Notes: a model not told the origin generated them from the sequence alone. Positions 1 to 13,357 are shown, numbered from the stretch's first letter. The stretch is 64,000 bases of DNA from Silurus meridionalis (GCF_014805685.1 NC_060900.1:9225450-9289449); one strand, 5' to 3'. Made by a program: numbers and translations.

Positions 1-1423
1 GGAAAAACCCACAAAACACCACCCAGAGGGTAAATTGTGTGAATCATGGCGGATTTGGTGTTTGATTTGAGACTTGGCACATAAATAAAACAAAAGTTTA
101 CTGATTACAAATATTTTTCGGTGAAGTTTATTTATTTTATATCTAAGCAAAGAAGGGACATCGTGAAAAAGTGTATGTTTTGCTGAAGGTTTATTTTCGC
201 CGCTTTTAAATGTAGTTATTTATTTATGTATTTACATTTTTATTTATAAAAATGGTAAAAACAGAAATGCGTGCTGAATTGATAGCACATTTATAACATT
301 TAGTGCCTTTTAAAATAATTTGAATTTTGACAGCCAAATATAGCCAAATATATATATATATATATACAGTACAGACCTTGGACACACCTTCTCATTCAAA
401 GAGTTTTCTTTATTTTCATGACTATGAAAATTGTAGATTCACACTGAAGGCATCAAAACTATGAATTAACACATGTGGAATTATATATGGAATTATATAC
501 AGAACAAAAAAGTGTGAAACTACTGAAAAATGTCATATTCTAGGTTCTTCAAAGTAGCCACCTTTTGCTTTGATTGCTGCTTTGCACACTCTTGGCATTC
601 TCTTGATGAGCTTCAAGAGGTAGTCACCTGAAATGGTCTTCCAACAGTCTTGAAGGAGTTCCCAGAGAGATGCTTGGCACTTGTTGGCCCTTTTGCCCTC
701 ACTCTGCGGTCCAGCTCACCCCTAAACCATCTCGATTGGGTTCAGGTCCGGTGACTGTGGAGGCCAGATCATCTGGCGCAGCACCCCATCACTCTCCTTC
801 TTGGTCAAATAGCCCTTGTTGCCTTCAGTGTGACTCTACAATTTTCATAGTCATGAAAATAAAGAAGACTCTTTGAATGAGAAGATGTGTCCAAACTTTT
901 GGTCTGCAAATAAAACAAAACTAATTAAAAATGTTGTTGCCTTCTGAATGTATCCAGGCTGAACATCCACATACAGAACACAAGCAGAGAAAAGATGATG
1001 ATGATCATGAATGTGTCTGTTCTCAGTCATGTTCACATCACTCACTCCCTCTGTCTCATCCACGTTTACCCCAAACTTCTTACTGCCTTCTGTCTGCTGA
1101 TTCTTATCTTCGTAAAGAGTGAGAGTCAGGACTTTATACACCAGCGGATTGAAAAAGATGCGCAGTAACAGGAAATCGGTTGTTCGGCTGAAATCGGCGC
1201 GCAATGAAAAGAAAAAATTGCTATTTCACTAAATCAATGGATTAAAACTAAAGTAACGAGCCGGTTTTGAAAATGTAAGAAGTAAAAAGTACAGATATTT
1301 GTATAAAAATGTAATGAGTAAAAGTAAAAAGTTGTCTGAAATAGTGGAGTAAAGTACTGATACAAGAAAAATCTACTTGAGTACAGTAACAAAGTATTTG
1401 TACTTCGTTACTTCCCACCTCTG
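1..1423. repeat. CAGAGGTGG-ended DNA-transposon-like repeat, copy A (cut by window start)
   Basis: The stretch matches 46098-47044 along most of its length, apart from a 540-bp insertion at 367-907. It ends at 1423 in CCACCTCTG, the mirror of the CAGAGGTGG that opens the second copy at 45290. The short terminal inverted repeat and absence of a long coding frame fit a non-autonomous DNA transposon, probably hAT-like, but no target duplication could be confirmed. Open frames inside are short and not credible as genes. It would lie in the first intron of the Bassoon-like gene. Confidence 0.7.
367..907. mobile_element. Internally deleted Tc1-like transposon
   Basis: Both ends carry the same inverted sequence (GGACACACCTTCTCATTCAA on the left, its complement near 877-896), and TA lies at 365-366. 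The body matches a widespread fish Tc1 family whose antisense transposase text mentions regions conserved as Leu-rich N-terminal DNA-binding sequence. Here the centre, including the catalytic domain, is missing: the text jumps near 811-817 from the left arm to the right arm. It is a non-autonomous relic inserted in the surrounding repeat, which is uninterrupted in its other copy at 46.5 kb. Confidence 0.85.
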
Positions 1424-2640
1424 GATCCAAACACCAAATTTCTCTGATATAGAAACACAATCCACCACCTCTCTTTTTCCCAGTTAACTATCTGACCTAA
1501 ACAGCTGGAAGCCCGGCAGATGTAGCGTGTTGTCCGAAATGGCTTCACTCAGTCAGGTTTCAGTGAAGCACAATGCATCAAAGTTTGAAACATCCTTGTT
1601 TAATGTTAAATGCTTGTGAGCGCAGCTCGCGGAGTTTAACCAGCGCGCTGGCACACTTCCCTCTTCTGCGTCTGTACACGCGTTTGAACAGCAGCGCCGC
1701 ACCTCCAACTAAAATGTCCAACAAAACAAATGAAAAGTCAAAAACGTGAATAATGTTGTCCGGGATGTGTTGCTTAATGTTTAGGAGTTTGTTTCCTGGT
1801 AAAACTTATAGAAGAAAAATGACTACACACAGAACAAACAAACAAAAACAGAAGAAGAATTGCAGAACTCAGCGCCGTAATAAAGTTGTTGTTTAGTTTA
1901 TATGTTTTTAAACCATTGTGATTGGTTAACATTGCTAATCTAGTCTGAGTGTAAGCTAAATTGTAAAGGCAGTGCTAGCTGCCTTGGCTTATACCATTAC
2001 TTCACTTAACACACCCTGCTAATTGTCTTTAGAACAGTTACAGAAAGAACAAGGCATAAATTTGTTTTAAAGTTGTCAACACTTTCCACACTGTAAATAT
2101 ATAACATTTTAAATGAATGCACATGCTTAAGGTTTGAGACATTTTAGTGTCACATTTGGATCACTGATTGGATATATCCATAGACACAGTCACTGTTGTT
2201 TTGTTTTTTGTGGTTGTTTTTTTTTACACAGGCACACATTTAGTAAATTGTGGTCTAAAAGATTTTTTATCTATTGCTTGTGTTGCATTATTTATCCATC
2301 ATTATTTATCTAATATCAAACAACAACCAGAGCAATATGGGCAAGCAATATTGAATACATGCTTGCACAGAACTATACATATTAAAACATTGGCCTGCAG
2401 TCTGTTCCCAGCAGTCCTTCTCTCGGCATAATAACAATATCTGAATGATTTAAAATGCTAAAACAACATTTGGTGAACATTTGGTGATGTAAAAAATTTT
2501 ACCTTTATATGATGATTAAAAAGGTAATTTAGACAAAAATATATATTTTTTTGCATTTTTACTTACAATAAAACCAAATCTTATATTAAAATTTCGGTTT
2601 TCAACTTTGAATATATAAAAATTGCTGACTGCTCTAAATG
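1424..2640. other. Intronic sequence, nothing recognised
   Basis: AT-rich single-copy-looking sequence. A slightly more CpG-rich patch at about 1615-1700 has no reading frame that resembles a known family. The 87-residue frame at 2168-2431 lacks any motif. Confidence 0.4.
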
Positions 2641-2649
2641 TGGCCACAC

Positions 2650-3850
2650 GTCTATGCAGATGCTCCCGCAGAGCACTTTTTTAAAAGGGCTTCGCCAAAG
2701 CGACTCATGTCATGGGGTTTGCAGTTTGATCCAGCGCTTTCTCCCATGGCTCGAAAGCTTGCCTGGGGGCAGTGATGATTGGTCGGTCCGCCCAAGGTCT
2801 TTAAAGTGGGCCTCATCTCGTCTGGCACATCAACTGCCTAGAGATGCTAGCCGTGCTTCTGGCTCTGAAGCACTTTCTCCCAGACCTGAGAGGCCACCAT
2901 GTGCTGATCCATACGGAAATCACATCTGTGATCTCCTACATCAACAATCATTGGGGTCTGCAAACTCACCCCCTTATACATGCTGGCACACCAGATCGTC
3001 CTTTGGGGTTAAGGGAAGCTGCTCTCCATGAAGGCAGCATAAATCCCAGGGTGCCAACGCCCTTTTAATGCAAGGGCTGAGGCCCAGGGCATGGAGGCTC
3101 CACCTAGATGTGGTGGAGCAGATATGGAGGAAGTTTTATAGAGCACAAGTGGACCTATTTGCAACTCAAAAGACATTACACTGTCCTCTCTGGTTTTCCT
3201 CACTCACCTAGCCCGGCTCAGGCTGGACACCATGGTACAGACCTCTATCCCTGTTGCTCTGCTCCAAGATGTTCTGGAGAAAGTTTCACCAGGATGGAGT
3301 CTCTCTTCCTTCTGGTTGCCCAATGGTGGCTAGGCAGGCCATGGTTTGTGGACCTGGTAGCTTTTCTCAAGCACCCTCCCTGGGAGATTCCTCACAAAAG
3401 GGATTTTCTCTTTTGGGCAGGGGGCACTTTGTTTCAGCCCCGCCCAGAGCTGTCTAGGCTGTGAATATGGCCCCTAATGGGGCACAGCTCTTAGCCGCTG
3501 GTCTCTATGCCGAGGTAGCAAAGACTATTCCCCAATCCAGAATTACCTCCCTATGTTCCCAAGGTGCCCTTGGTTCCCCTATGACCCATCGTGCTTCAGG
3601 CATTTTATTCTCCTCCCTTTCAGGCCCCTCTAAACCCTTGTCCTCTGGAGCATCTCTCCAAGACATCTTGGTTTTGGTCCGCTGACCTTTGTCAGGTTCT
3701 ACAGCCTTGACCTTAGCGGCAATCGTGGCTACTCTGCGCTTCAACCTAGCTGTGCCCATCCACACTAGGCAGGGACTGGTAACTCTGGTCGTACTGAACG
3801 CTCGTTCCTATAGTGTTGTTGATGCACCTTGAGTTCCCTGAAAGGACTAT
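2650..3850 (+). mobile_element. DIRS1-like tyrosine-recombinase retrotransposon relic
   Basis: Frames in this stretch read as the RNase H region of fish DIRS1 elements, for example LEMLAVLLALKHFLPDLRGH at 2840-2900 and the following VISYINN segment. The part at 3440-3830 corresponds to the region around the tyrosine recombinase (AAGLYAEVAKTIPQSR, then the C-terminal tail near 3690-3790). Most of the recombinase core is absent, and many stops and frame changes show it is dead. A less damaged relative lies at 32.4-34.85 kb. It would be intronic with respect to the Bassoon-like gene. Confidence 0.75.
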
Positions 3851-4039
3851 TATTAAGGATAATTTTATAGATGATGAAGTGCCTTGAATTAAAATTTTAT
3901 ATATACTTATATATACTGTAAATACATAAAATCAGTCATGGAGCAATACAGAAAAGTACTGGGTTGAAAGCCACATGGTTCATGAGTTTCTATTTCAAAT
4001 TTTATGAAGATGCCAGAAAAAGTTCTTATTCAATTACTT

Positions 4040-4112
4040 GATTAATTGATGGAATAATTGGTACAATACTTTATTACTAAAATAATCGTTAGCTGCAGCC
4101 CTAGTTTAATTT
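4040..4112. repeat. hAT-like terminal fragment
   Basis: The sequence runs from TTGATTAATTGATGG into ATCGTTAGCTGCAGCCCTAG. Read on the other strand it begins CTAGGGCTGCAGCTAACGAT, the familiar opening of vertebrate hAT elements. No matching second end was located. Confidence 0.5.
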
Positions 4113-4644
4113 AGAGCAAAATAGCTTAACCAGTTGAAAGATATTTAGTTTCATACAGTGTTTAGAAATGAATTAAAAACTTGCTTAAACCAGCAAACAA
4201 ACATTTTTCCATATTTTCCATTTTTGCTTAGTTTCTTTTAAATAAGCATTGGCCCAAAGAAGACAGCAACATTTCTGGACCATGTTCACTAGAGGACAAG
4301 TAATTAATTAGTTTTGCCGATTAATCAGCACCGTTAGTTGATTGCTGGAACTATCGGCTATTGGTAAAAATCTATAGCGATATTTCTTCTGGCTTGCGTC
4401 GGTTGCTGGAGTGACTGAGAAGTTCCGCTGTCATTACGAGAGCGGCCTCTAGAGGCAAATCACTGATGCCATGTGCTGTTCATTTCTACCTGTGAAACTG
4501 CACACTGCATGAAGAGCGCTATATTATATTTATTTCGTATCATTTATTTATTATATAATTATGTATTAATTAAAATATTCATATAAATTTTATTCAGCAC
4601 ATTTTCATGATTCAGTACTGTTTTTATTAAGGTAATTCAGTACT

Positions 4645-4646
<2 letters not shown>

Positions 4647-4723
<77 letters not shown>

Positions 4724-4757
4724 TTGTTTATTTATTTATTTATTTATTTATTTATTT
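4647..4757. repeat. (TA)n then (TTTA)n microsatellite
   Basis: About 68 bp of TA dinucleotides are followed by a TTTA tetranucleotide run. Confidence 0.97.
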
Positions 4758-5081
4758 GATCCAGTATTCATTTAAAAAAATTTTGGTTGATCAATCGATT
4801 TTCAGCAAGTATGATCCAACCTAGATATTGGTATCAATAAAATTCACAGATTAACCTCTAACCTCTTTACATTTGGTTTCTTTCTTGCATGATAGAGATT
4901 AAACCTGCATTTGAGAATGGCATAGCATACTGATCCTATGTATTGATTTTCATTACAGCATGATGCCTGTTTTATTGCAGTGCCCTCAGATCACAGGCAT
5001 TCAATACTTACAGGCATTCAATACTTACTGTCGCCCTTGTCCCATGCACACAGTTATTTCTTTTGCTGATATTATGAACTA

Positions 5082-5143
5082 TAGATTAGATTAAATTAGA
5101 TTAGATTAGATTAGATTAGGTTAGGTTACATTAGGTTAGATTA
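5082..5143. repeat. (GATTA)n pentanucleotide repeat
   Basis: Imperfect GATTA/GGTTA units. The same unit forms the tail of the L2 LINE at 27.70 kb, so this may be the 3' tail of a LINE remnant whose body is no longer recognisable. Confidence 0.8.
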
Positions 5144-8100
5144 TATATTATGTCAATGTGCAGAGCAGAAGTACAGGGCCAATGAAATAAAGTGATTGAT
5201 GATGAGATATCCAAAATCTTCACAATTTTTTGTTTAGATGCATTTTTTCCCGCAGATTGGTGACGCTTCATCCAGCCATACTCTTTTTATACTCAACCAT
5301 GTTACTGACCTGTTGCCAGTCAACCTAATTAGTTGCTAAATGTCCCTCTATCTGTTTTTGCCGTATTACAAGTTTTTTAGATGTGTTATGGCCTTCAAAA
5401 TCATAATTAGCTTTTTTTTTTTTTCCTAAAAATGGTATATTTTTTCAGTTTAAACCTTTGGTACATTTTCTATCCTTTACTGTGAACTAAGTAACGGGTT
5501 TACGATTTGAAGATCATTGCAATTTGTTTTTTTTTTTTTATTTTACACTGTGGTTTAACTTTTGTTGAATTGGGGCTGTATTTTATTTGTTTATTTGTTC
5601 AGTGTTCATTAAAAGGAAAATGTTAGTCAGTAAGGTAGTCTGAAAACCAAATGCTTCCAGGTTGCAATAAAGTTATGATTATGTCACTGCATGTAACTGT
5701 ATATTTGCATGATGTGTGTGTCTGTGTGTATCTGTGTGTGTTTGTCTGTCAGGGGCAAAATAATAAGGCTTTGTTGAAATGTTCCAGAGTCGAGTGACAG
5801 TTGAATGATCTAAATTACTGCTTCACTGCTTCTGCTTTGTAAACTAGATAATGAGTGTAGTTTCTGGTTATATCACTACCGAATAGCCTTGTCTGTAAAT
5901 ATTTTGATGTTCATGACATAAAATATCAACATTAGTTTCATTTACATTAGACTGAAGGGAGTGACATATTTTCATAGTTATGTCACTGCTTTGCTGACAT
6001 ATAATAATGTCATCTTGGCTTTGATGATCTAGAATAATTATTGGTAATGGATCTATTTACAAATTTTTGTTGCATTTACTTTTTGACATGTTTCTCAAAT
6101 GTCTCCCTTACATTCCAGTTAGAGTAATTCTCTACTATCCTACAAAAGCTCACCAAACAGGGAGGGCAAAGGCTATGACTGAAAAATGTGAAGCCAGTCA
6201 TCCACAGATAAAATTATTATCTGTAAATTTCTGCATCCACACATGAAGTTATAGATGCCCATGTAAGGCTAGTGTGGCTTTGATTGATTTGGTGAGTGCC
6301 TTGCAAGCATGGCCAATTCTACTCTCTTGGGGTTCCAGAGTGTGACATTTCACTCACATCTGGATGATCTCTGGATGATACGGTGAATAATTTCTGTTGT
6401 ACTCAGCCTACTGCATAAATCAGGAAAACACAGAAAGCCTTTGACTAAGTGTTTACAAAACAGTCCATACAAATAAATAATCTAATTTGTTGGCAAGCAA
6501 TCCGAAATTATAATCATAATCAGGCCCTGACAGCCTTTGATCAAGTGATAAGGTGAATGTCGAGAAGGAAGAGATGGATATATAAAAGTGGTAATGGTAG
6601 CAGCCCAAAAATACCTTTTCACAAGAAGTGTCTCTAAATTCATTTTGGTTTGGGTGCCAGACAGGATAAGCCTGTCAAAGAAAAACAAGTACGTTTTTGT
6701 TTTGTTGTTTAATGAAATTTGGAACTTAGAGAAACCTTTATAATTACCAAGATCAAGTTTAGAAAAAAACCTGGGCATGTATTGTCTTTTTAAAACACAA
6801 ACACAAACTGTCCATTCCAAGCATATGTTCACTCATGTAAATGTAATGGTTTTGGAAACCCAGTTTTAGTTTCACTACTACACTCACTATCTGTATTACA
6901 GCATACTGTAGTTACTTCCTGGATTTTACTTACTATTTATTTATTTTTGCATAATAAATGATCTGATAAGAAATGTTCACATTACATAAGGACAATATCT
7001 AAAAATGATCCCATTGCCGCTTTTGTTAAAAATAAAGTCCAGTTTCCATTGATCAGCCTCTTCATACAACCTACCCTGACCCCATGTGCAAAGCGTATAT
7101 ATAAGTATAAGTATAAGTGTAAGTATAAGTATGATGTATAGCATGGTGGTCAGTGTAGCAATAGTGATCAGTGTAACATACATCTGTTTGAGGCCTCTTC
7201 AAAAATTTAAAAGGAATTATATAAAAAACATTTCCTTGCATTTGGATTTTTTGGTCATAAAAGCTGTTTTGTTGCCTAGAGGAGAGTTTTATACTGTAAA
7301 TTTCTACATAGTTCATTTACCTGGATTGAGAAGCCAGATGCCTTGGTATCTAGTTGCTTGCCTCACTCTGACATATTAAATTCTTCACTCTTTTGACAAG
7401 AGTGAAATTTACACTACTTTACATGCTTGAACTAATCCAGACCTTAGAACACACTAAACTGAAAACAGCTTAACTAATCCCTTGCTGATAAGGATAAAAT
7501 GACTGTATGAGTATATTTAACACTTGGCTCCAAGATACTGGCTAAAATTCAGGTGATGGATTCACGTCCACTGATTTCTAGGGCATTACCCAAATCTTAT
7601 TACATAGTCTGTTTGCCTAAAAGCTCCAGGATTCTAGATTTATCACCACACCAAGCTCAGACTGCTGTCTGTATAATGTATTGCATGTTATTCCCCTGTT
7701 CACATGGATTTTCTTAAGGTTCTCCAGGTTACCTGTGGGTGGGTGGATTGCAGGTAGATGGGATTTGATGTCTACCTATTGATATGTATATGCGTGTGAG
7801 TGTGTGCTTGTGTGCAAGCGTGCATGCATGGATGTATGTGTGTGTTTGTTTTGCTCTGCAGTGGACTGGTATTTAGAAAACATATTTTTCTATATTATAT
7901 CATTATTTCACAAATAAATAAAAAAATAATAATTTAAAGGCAAAGATTGAGTACTAAGGTCACAGTTTTTGAAAGCTGGCAAAAATATAACAAACTCAAA
8001 TGTACCAAAATTTTTGTTCAATTTTATTAAAGTCTAGGTTTATTTAAAAACTGTTGTAATTACTGTTCAAACAACGTATTTATTAAACTACAATTCTATT

Positions 8101-8192
8101 CTGATATATATGTTCCAACATGTTTTTTTTTAACAGCTTACACACTGAACTTGTGTAAAAATTTGCATTTTTTGGCCATTTGTTTATTTGTT

Positions 8193-8258
8193 GTCAGTCG
8201 TGTTGGCAACACACTAAAATAAATGTGTTTATAAAAGTGTGTTACCAACACGGCTGTC
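8193..8258. repeat. 66-bp near-palindrome (small hairpin element)
   Basis: Arms 8193-8215 and 8236-8258 are inverted copies of each other, 20 of 23 positions matching (core CGTGTTGG / CCAACACG), around a 20-bp AT-rich spacer. Size and structure fit a tiny foldback MITE. An (AAT)n run follows at 8267-8304. Confidence 0.7.
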
Positions 8259-8524
8259 AAAATTAACAAATAATAATAATAATAACAACAACAATAATAA
8301 TAATATTTAATTAGTGCCGGTTTTTGCTGCTGCTGTTGGTTTATTACAAAAGGGTATTTGGTGAATCATTTTATGGTAGAGTTCGTGATTTTTGGGAAAG
8401 TGAATGAGTCAGTTGCTTTGAAACATCCTGAACTAATTCCGGAACTGACATTTTTCACAAAGATTTTCTCAATATATCTAAGATGCATTAAAATGTTCCT
8501 CGAGGACATTGCGATATACATATA

Positions 8525-9522
8525 CAGTGCCCTGCAAATGTATTTATTAAATAACAAAAAATGCATTGAAATATCAAACTAATGCAATATAATACACTAG
8601 AACATAAAGAAAATTGAATACGTATTCAACCCATGGTATGTGGAAGACAATTTAAACCAAACAAAAAAAAATTACCGTAAAAGGCATATAACATCTTTAT
8701 CATTGGCATTTAATTATTAAATTGGCATCATGTTTTCTGGATTAAATTTCTATTGTTGAAAGATCCAGGATGAAATGGCCAGGTTGTGAATAAATATAAT
8801 AATAATAATATAAAAATCTAAATAAACATATGCAAAATTTAAAGAAAGAGTATAAAATAATATTCAAATGTTTGGATATCCCAGTGACTACATTTGGTCA
8901 AAAATCAGGAAATGGAAGCTGCACCACCCAGGCAAAGAAAAGGCCATCCTTTTAAACTCAGTACTAAAAGGAGACTTGTGAGAGAAGCCCCAGACAGGCC
9001 AACAATCACTTTGAAGGAGCTATAGAGTTTAGTGGCTGGGAGTGGTGTAATAATGCACCAGTCAATTGTATCAAGATCACTAAATAATGCTGGCCTGTTT
9101 GGGAGGGTGGCCATTACTCAAATTGTGCCGTCTGAAAACACATCTGGATCCAGCTGTCATGTAGAAGAAGGTTTTGTGGTCAGATGAGTTTAAGATAGAG
9201 CTTTTTGTCCACAACTCAAAGTGGTATGTGTGGTCACAAATATTATATATTCACAAATATTGTAGGACAAAAATATGAATTGTCCTACAATAACGAAGTC
9301 TTAGACTTGACCTCAATCCTATTAATTATCTGTTGTTCTATTTTGAAATTGCATTTCACATGCAACACCCAACCAACCTGAACAACCTGGAGCAAATCTA
9401 CTGACAAGATTTGGCAAAAATCACCTTATCAGTGTGTGCAAAAACTTAAAGCTGTTATTGCAGCTAAAGTATGCTTGACCAAATATAAATTTGGGGGGTT
9501 GAATACTTATGCAAGCAAGATA
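8525..9522 (+). mobile_element. Degenerate Tc1-like transposon
   Basis: It opens after TA with CAGTGCCCTGCAAATG and closes with GGGTTGAATACTTATGCAAG near 9496-9515, the usual Tc1 arm. At 8915-9115 the plus strand reads as the N-terminal, paired-like DNA-binding part of a Tc1 transposase, with NNHFEGAIEF-type text and several stops. The catalytic DDE region is largely missing. Confidence 0.75.
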
Positions 9523-10833
9523 TATGTATGTAATGTAATACTCACTGAAATATAAAGACAGTGAATCTCCATCTGTAACTTTCCATAGAACACTAACATG
9601 TTCTACATTTATCACATGACTGTCTATACTTATAACTTAATTTACTCTCTTGAACTTTAAAAACCCGAAAATGGTGACCAACACCAGTGGACCTAAGTGA
9701 AACAGACAAGGGTAACAATGAAATACTCCTGATTTTGCCGACAGCACAGCAAAAGTAAAATAAGCATGTTGCACAAAATAAATAGATTATTGCAAATACA
9801 GTGGGGGAAATATTTATTTGATCCCCTGCTTATTTTGTAAATTTAACACTTACAATGAATGAACAGTCTAGAATTTTTATGGTAGGTTTATTTTAATAAA
9901 AAAATTTAAAAAAGAAAATCTGGAAAAAAATATATAAATTTTTTTGTATTTGATCGAGTAAAATAACAATTTGATCCCCTATCAACCAGCAAGAATTCCG
10001 ACTACCACACACCCACATTAGTCCTGTCCCTTTATTAAAGGATCCCTAATATCAACTTATTATGTGTATAAGAGACGCCATCACAGAATCAACCTCTTTC
10101 ATTCAAACCTCTCCACCACCATGGACAATACCTAAGAGCTGTCAAAGAATGTCAGGGAGAAGATTGTAGACCTGCACAAGGCTGGAATGGGCTACAAGAT
10201 CATCAGCAAGAAACTTGGTAAGAAAGAGACCACTGTTGGTGCAATGATAAAAAAAATAGAAGTTATACAAGATAAGGCAATCGCCCTCGCTCTGGAGCGC
10301 CAGGCAAAATCTAACCTCATAGGGTAAAGATGATTCTGAGAAAGGTGATGGATCAGCCCAGAATTACATGGGAGGAGCTTGTTAATGATCTCAATGGAGC
10401 TGGGACCGCAGTCAACAAGAAAACCATTGGTAACACACCAAGGTCTCTCTGCTCAAGGATGTACATGAACAGGCATGTCTGAAGTTTGCCAATGAACACC
10501 TGAATGGTTCAAAGAATGATTGAGAGAATGTGAGGTAGTCAGATGAGACCACAATTGAGGTCTTTGGCAACTTCAACAACACCATCCCCCACGGTCAAAC
10601 ATTAAGGAAACATTCTGCTTCGGGGCTGTTCCTCTGCTAAGTGCACAGGAAGACTACATGAATCATGTAGCCACATGAATGGGGCAATGCACTGTAGGAT
10701 CTTGGATGAGAACCTTCTGGCCTCAGCCAGAACACTGAAGATGGGTCATGGATGGGTCTTTCAGCATGTCAATGACCGAAAACATATGGCCAAGGCAACA
10801 CCCTGATAGACTTGTAGCACATTCCAGTCTAAC

Positions 10834-10834
<1 letters not shown>

Positions 10835-10880
<46 letters not shown>
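10835..10880. repeat. (TAAC)n microsatellite
   Basis: About eleven TAAC units at the junction where the Tc1-like element above switches to its inverted arm. Confidence 0.95.
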
Positions 10881-11132
10881 AGTCTACAATCTTGTCCCTG
10901 ATGTCCTTTGACAGCTGTTTGGTATTGCCCATGATGGTGGAGAGGTTAGAATGGAAGAGATTGATTTTGTGACAGGTGACTTTTATACACATAATGAGTT
11001 AATATTAGAAGTACTTTTCTAAAGCGACAGGAATAATTTAAATCTGTGGGATAGTATCAAATACTTATTTTACTCAATCAAATACAAATTAATTTATAAC
11101 CTTACCTTTTTTTAGTTTTTAACACATATATC

Positions 11133-11205
<73 letters not shown>
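11133..11205. repeat. (TA)n microsatellite
   Basis: TA run inside the right arm of the Tc1-like element. Confidence 0.97.
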
Positions 11206-11208
<3 letters not shown>

Positions 11209-11318
11209 TGTCTGTCTCTGTTAAAATAACCCAACCATAAAAATTCTAGACTGTTCTTTTTTTAAGGGCTAAACTCACAAAATCAGCAGAGAATCTAGTA
11301 ATTATTATCCCAACTGTA

Positions 11319-12690
11319 TATGGCAAATATTTAGAGGTTACAAATTAATTTCACATTTCTAGAAATACTAGACACACAGGGGATCTGGGCTCCCTCATAA
11401 AAAGTATTTATCTTATCTTCATAAAATGGGCAGATAAAATCCTGATGATGCAACAGACTCTCATTGACATCCAAGAGGAAAAAAACCAAGTCTTTTGCAT
11501 CTGTGAGCTCAGGTAGGCAGAAAAATGCAGGTAGAACTTTGCTCTGTGTTTAGCTTCTGTACTTTGAAACAACAAATACAGTAAGAAAAGTTATGATTGG
11601 CATTACATGTACTGCAAGAAGCATGTGACAGCCCTCACTCTCTCTAGCTAGTGGCTGTGGTATGGTAGAGTAGAGCTAGTTAGCATCATGGACTTGGCAA
11701 ATGAGCAACTTCAGTAAACATTATTTGGTATTTTGTCTAACCTGTTTAATAGTAATAAAACAAACTCAATCAAAATAGTAGTAATAAAACAAATTGCATC
11801 ATCAGTCACATTTAATGAATCTCTAAGCCACAAATGTAGGCATTTTTTTTTTCAACCTAGAATCTCTGCTTTCAATGGGCCTGTATTACTTGACTACACT
11901 CCAAACACACAATAAGTGCATTTTCTTTATGGACTGTAGGTAGACGCATGAAGCTGTTCCGGAAGCAGTTTCAGTAATTGCTGAAATGTCCAATGAATGC
12001 TTTTCAGGGAGTAAAAAATAAAGCTCTGCTTCTTTTCATGGCTCACTTGGTTATGTGGCACTGCAGGCTACATGGTATATTAGTGAAGGGGAGAGTGCAT
12101 CATTGTCAAATGACAAGCCCGTTTGTGGTAGCTGAATTAATCAAATACATTTGACCAGAAATAATAGCTGTCATTTATTTCGGTTGCTGCCAGGAAAGAA
12201 CTAGGCATTTCAATATGATTAAAGTTGTGCATACCATAACACATTTTACATTCTCCACACTCAATCATTTTGGCTGTCACACTCTCCTTTGACTAGAAAG
12301 ATAAACAGCCATGATCTTCTTCTTGACACTATCATGGTCTGATTAACAAGGGCAGTCAGGATTCATTATCATGTGGTCAAGTTTGAGAGTAAAATCTGTC
12401 TGCAAATTGTGTTCAATACCTTCATTTGTGTTTTCTCTCTACCTTCCTATCCAATTACAAACAAAATATAATATATAATATATTATTGGTTTAGCATCTA
12501 TTGCCCATGAAACAATAACAATATATGTTAATTACAGACTAAGAGCATTATACAGTTCTGGGACAAAAGTGTCCATAGACATCAAAAAATACTTTTCATA
12601 TAATGCAACACCACTGTGAAGTATTTGCAGCCAATTTCATTAGATACAAATGCATGCACACAAATGTTATATTTGTTAAACGCCTCCCTT
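11319..12690. other. Intronic sequence, nothing recognised
   Basis: AT-rich, no family similarity seen and no frame longer than about 60 codons. Confidence 0.4.
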
Positions 12691-13322
12691 GAACTCATCC
12701 ATTCGCAGCACGCTATGACATGTTCTCATTAACGGAACAGACCAGGTGCTGATATAAAGGTTTATATCGCACCTGAATGGGAAGGTGGGCGGATGACGCG
12801 CTAGCTCGCGCACAAAAAAAGAGGAGGATCAGGAGCAAAAACGATGCACGAAATCTCGCTCGCTGACGTTAATGCTGTTTTAGTGTAATACCCTTTTAAT
12901 AGTAAAGCCATTTAAGCTGTTTTCCGATCCACGCCTAGTTGTAGATGCTAATTTGATATATGGCCATTTCAATATTCCACTAGGTTTGCTCGCCTATAGG
13001 CTTTAGTCGGACTTACAGCTCCTGCATGGGCTCTTATGTAATGCATGTGGATTTAACAAACCATTGATGTTCAATTATAAGAGGAAAGAGTCAAGATTTC
13101 ATTGAGAATTTGCGCGTTTTCTTTAGGCCTACACTGCAATCATATACAGGTGAACCAAAAATAATAATAATACAGCAGTTTTACAGCAGTTATGAGAAAA
13201 AGCGTTTCAATGAACGATGGAAAGACATATAGTATATTATTGCGTGCGATTTTGAGAACTAATTTGAGTATGCCAAGTGAAATAAGGTTGATGCAACGCA
13301 CGGCGAAACAGCCAGCGCTTCT

Positions 13323-13325
<3 letters not shown>

Positions 13326-13355
<30 letters not shown>
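13326..13355. repeat. (CA)n microsatellite
   Basis: Pure CA run about 510 bp 3' of the exon on the minus strand. Confidence 0.97.

Positions 13356-13357
<2 letters not shown>

Larger units (their letters stand above)
3851..8520. other. AT-rich intronic stretch with microsatellites and old repeat ends
   Basis: No gene is supported here. It holds several simple repeats listed separately, and hAT-like terminal sequence near 4050-4112. A diverged TTAATCAGCACCGTTAGTTGATT region at 4310-4390 may be another old hAT relic. A short hexamer array (AAGTAT-type) lies at 7103-7133. Frames at 6482-7379 are low complexity or random. Confidence 0.45.
9799..11316 (+). mobile_element. Tc1-like transposon with foldback rearrangement
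   Basis: TA at 9797-9798 and 11317-11318 flanks ends CAGTGGGGG and its degenerate mirror. Plus-strand text at 10140-10260 reads as transposase N-terminus ([20 protein letters not shown]), and 10540-10800 as the catalytic half ([12 protein letters not shown] region). At 10881-10960 the same N-terminal coding stretch recurs in reverse orientation, so the right arm looks like an inverted copy of the left arm. Stops throughout show it is inactive. Confidence 0.8.

Noticed and set aside
2168..2431. 87-residue hydrophobic frame
   Set aside because: Low-complexity AT-rich sequence without splice or family support.
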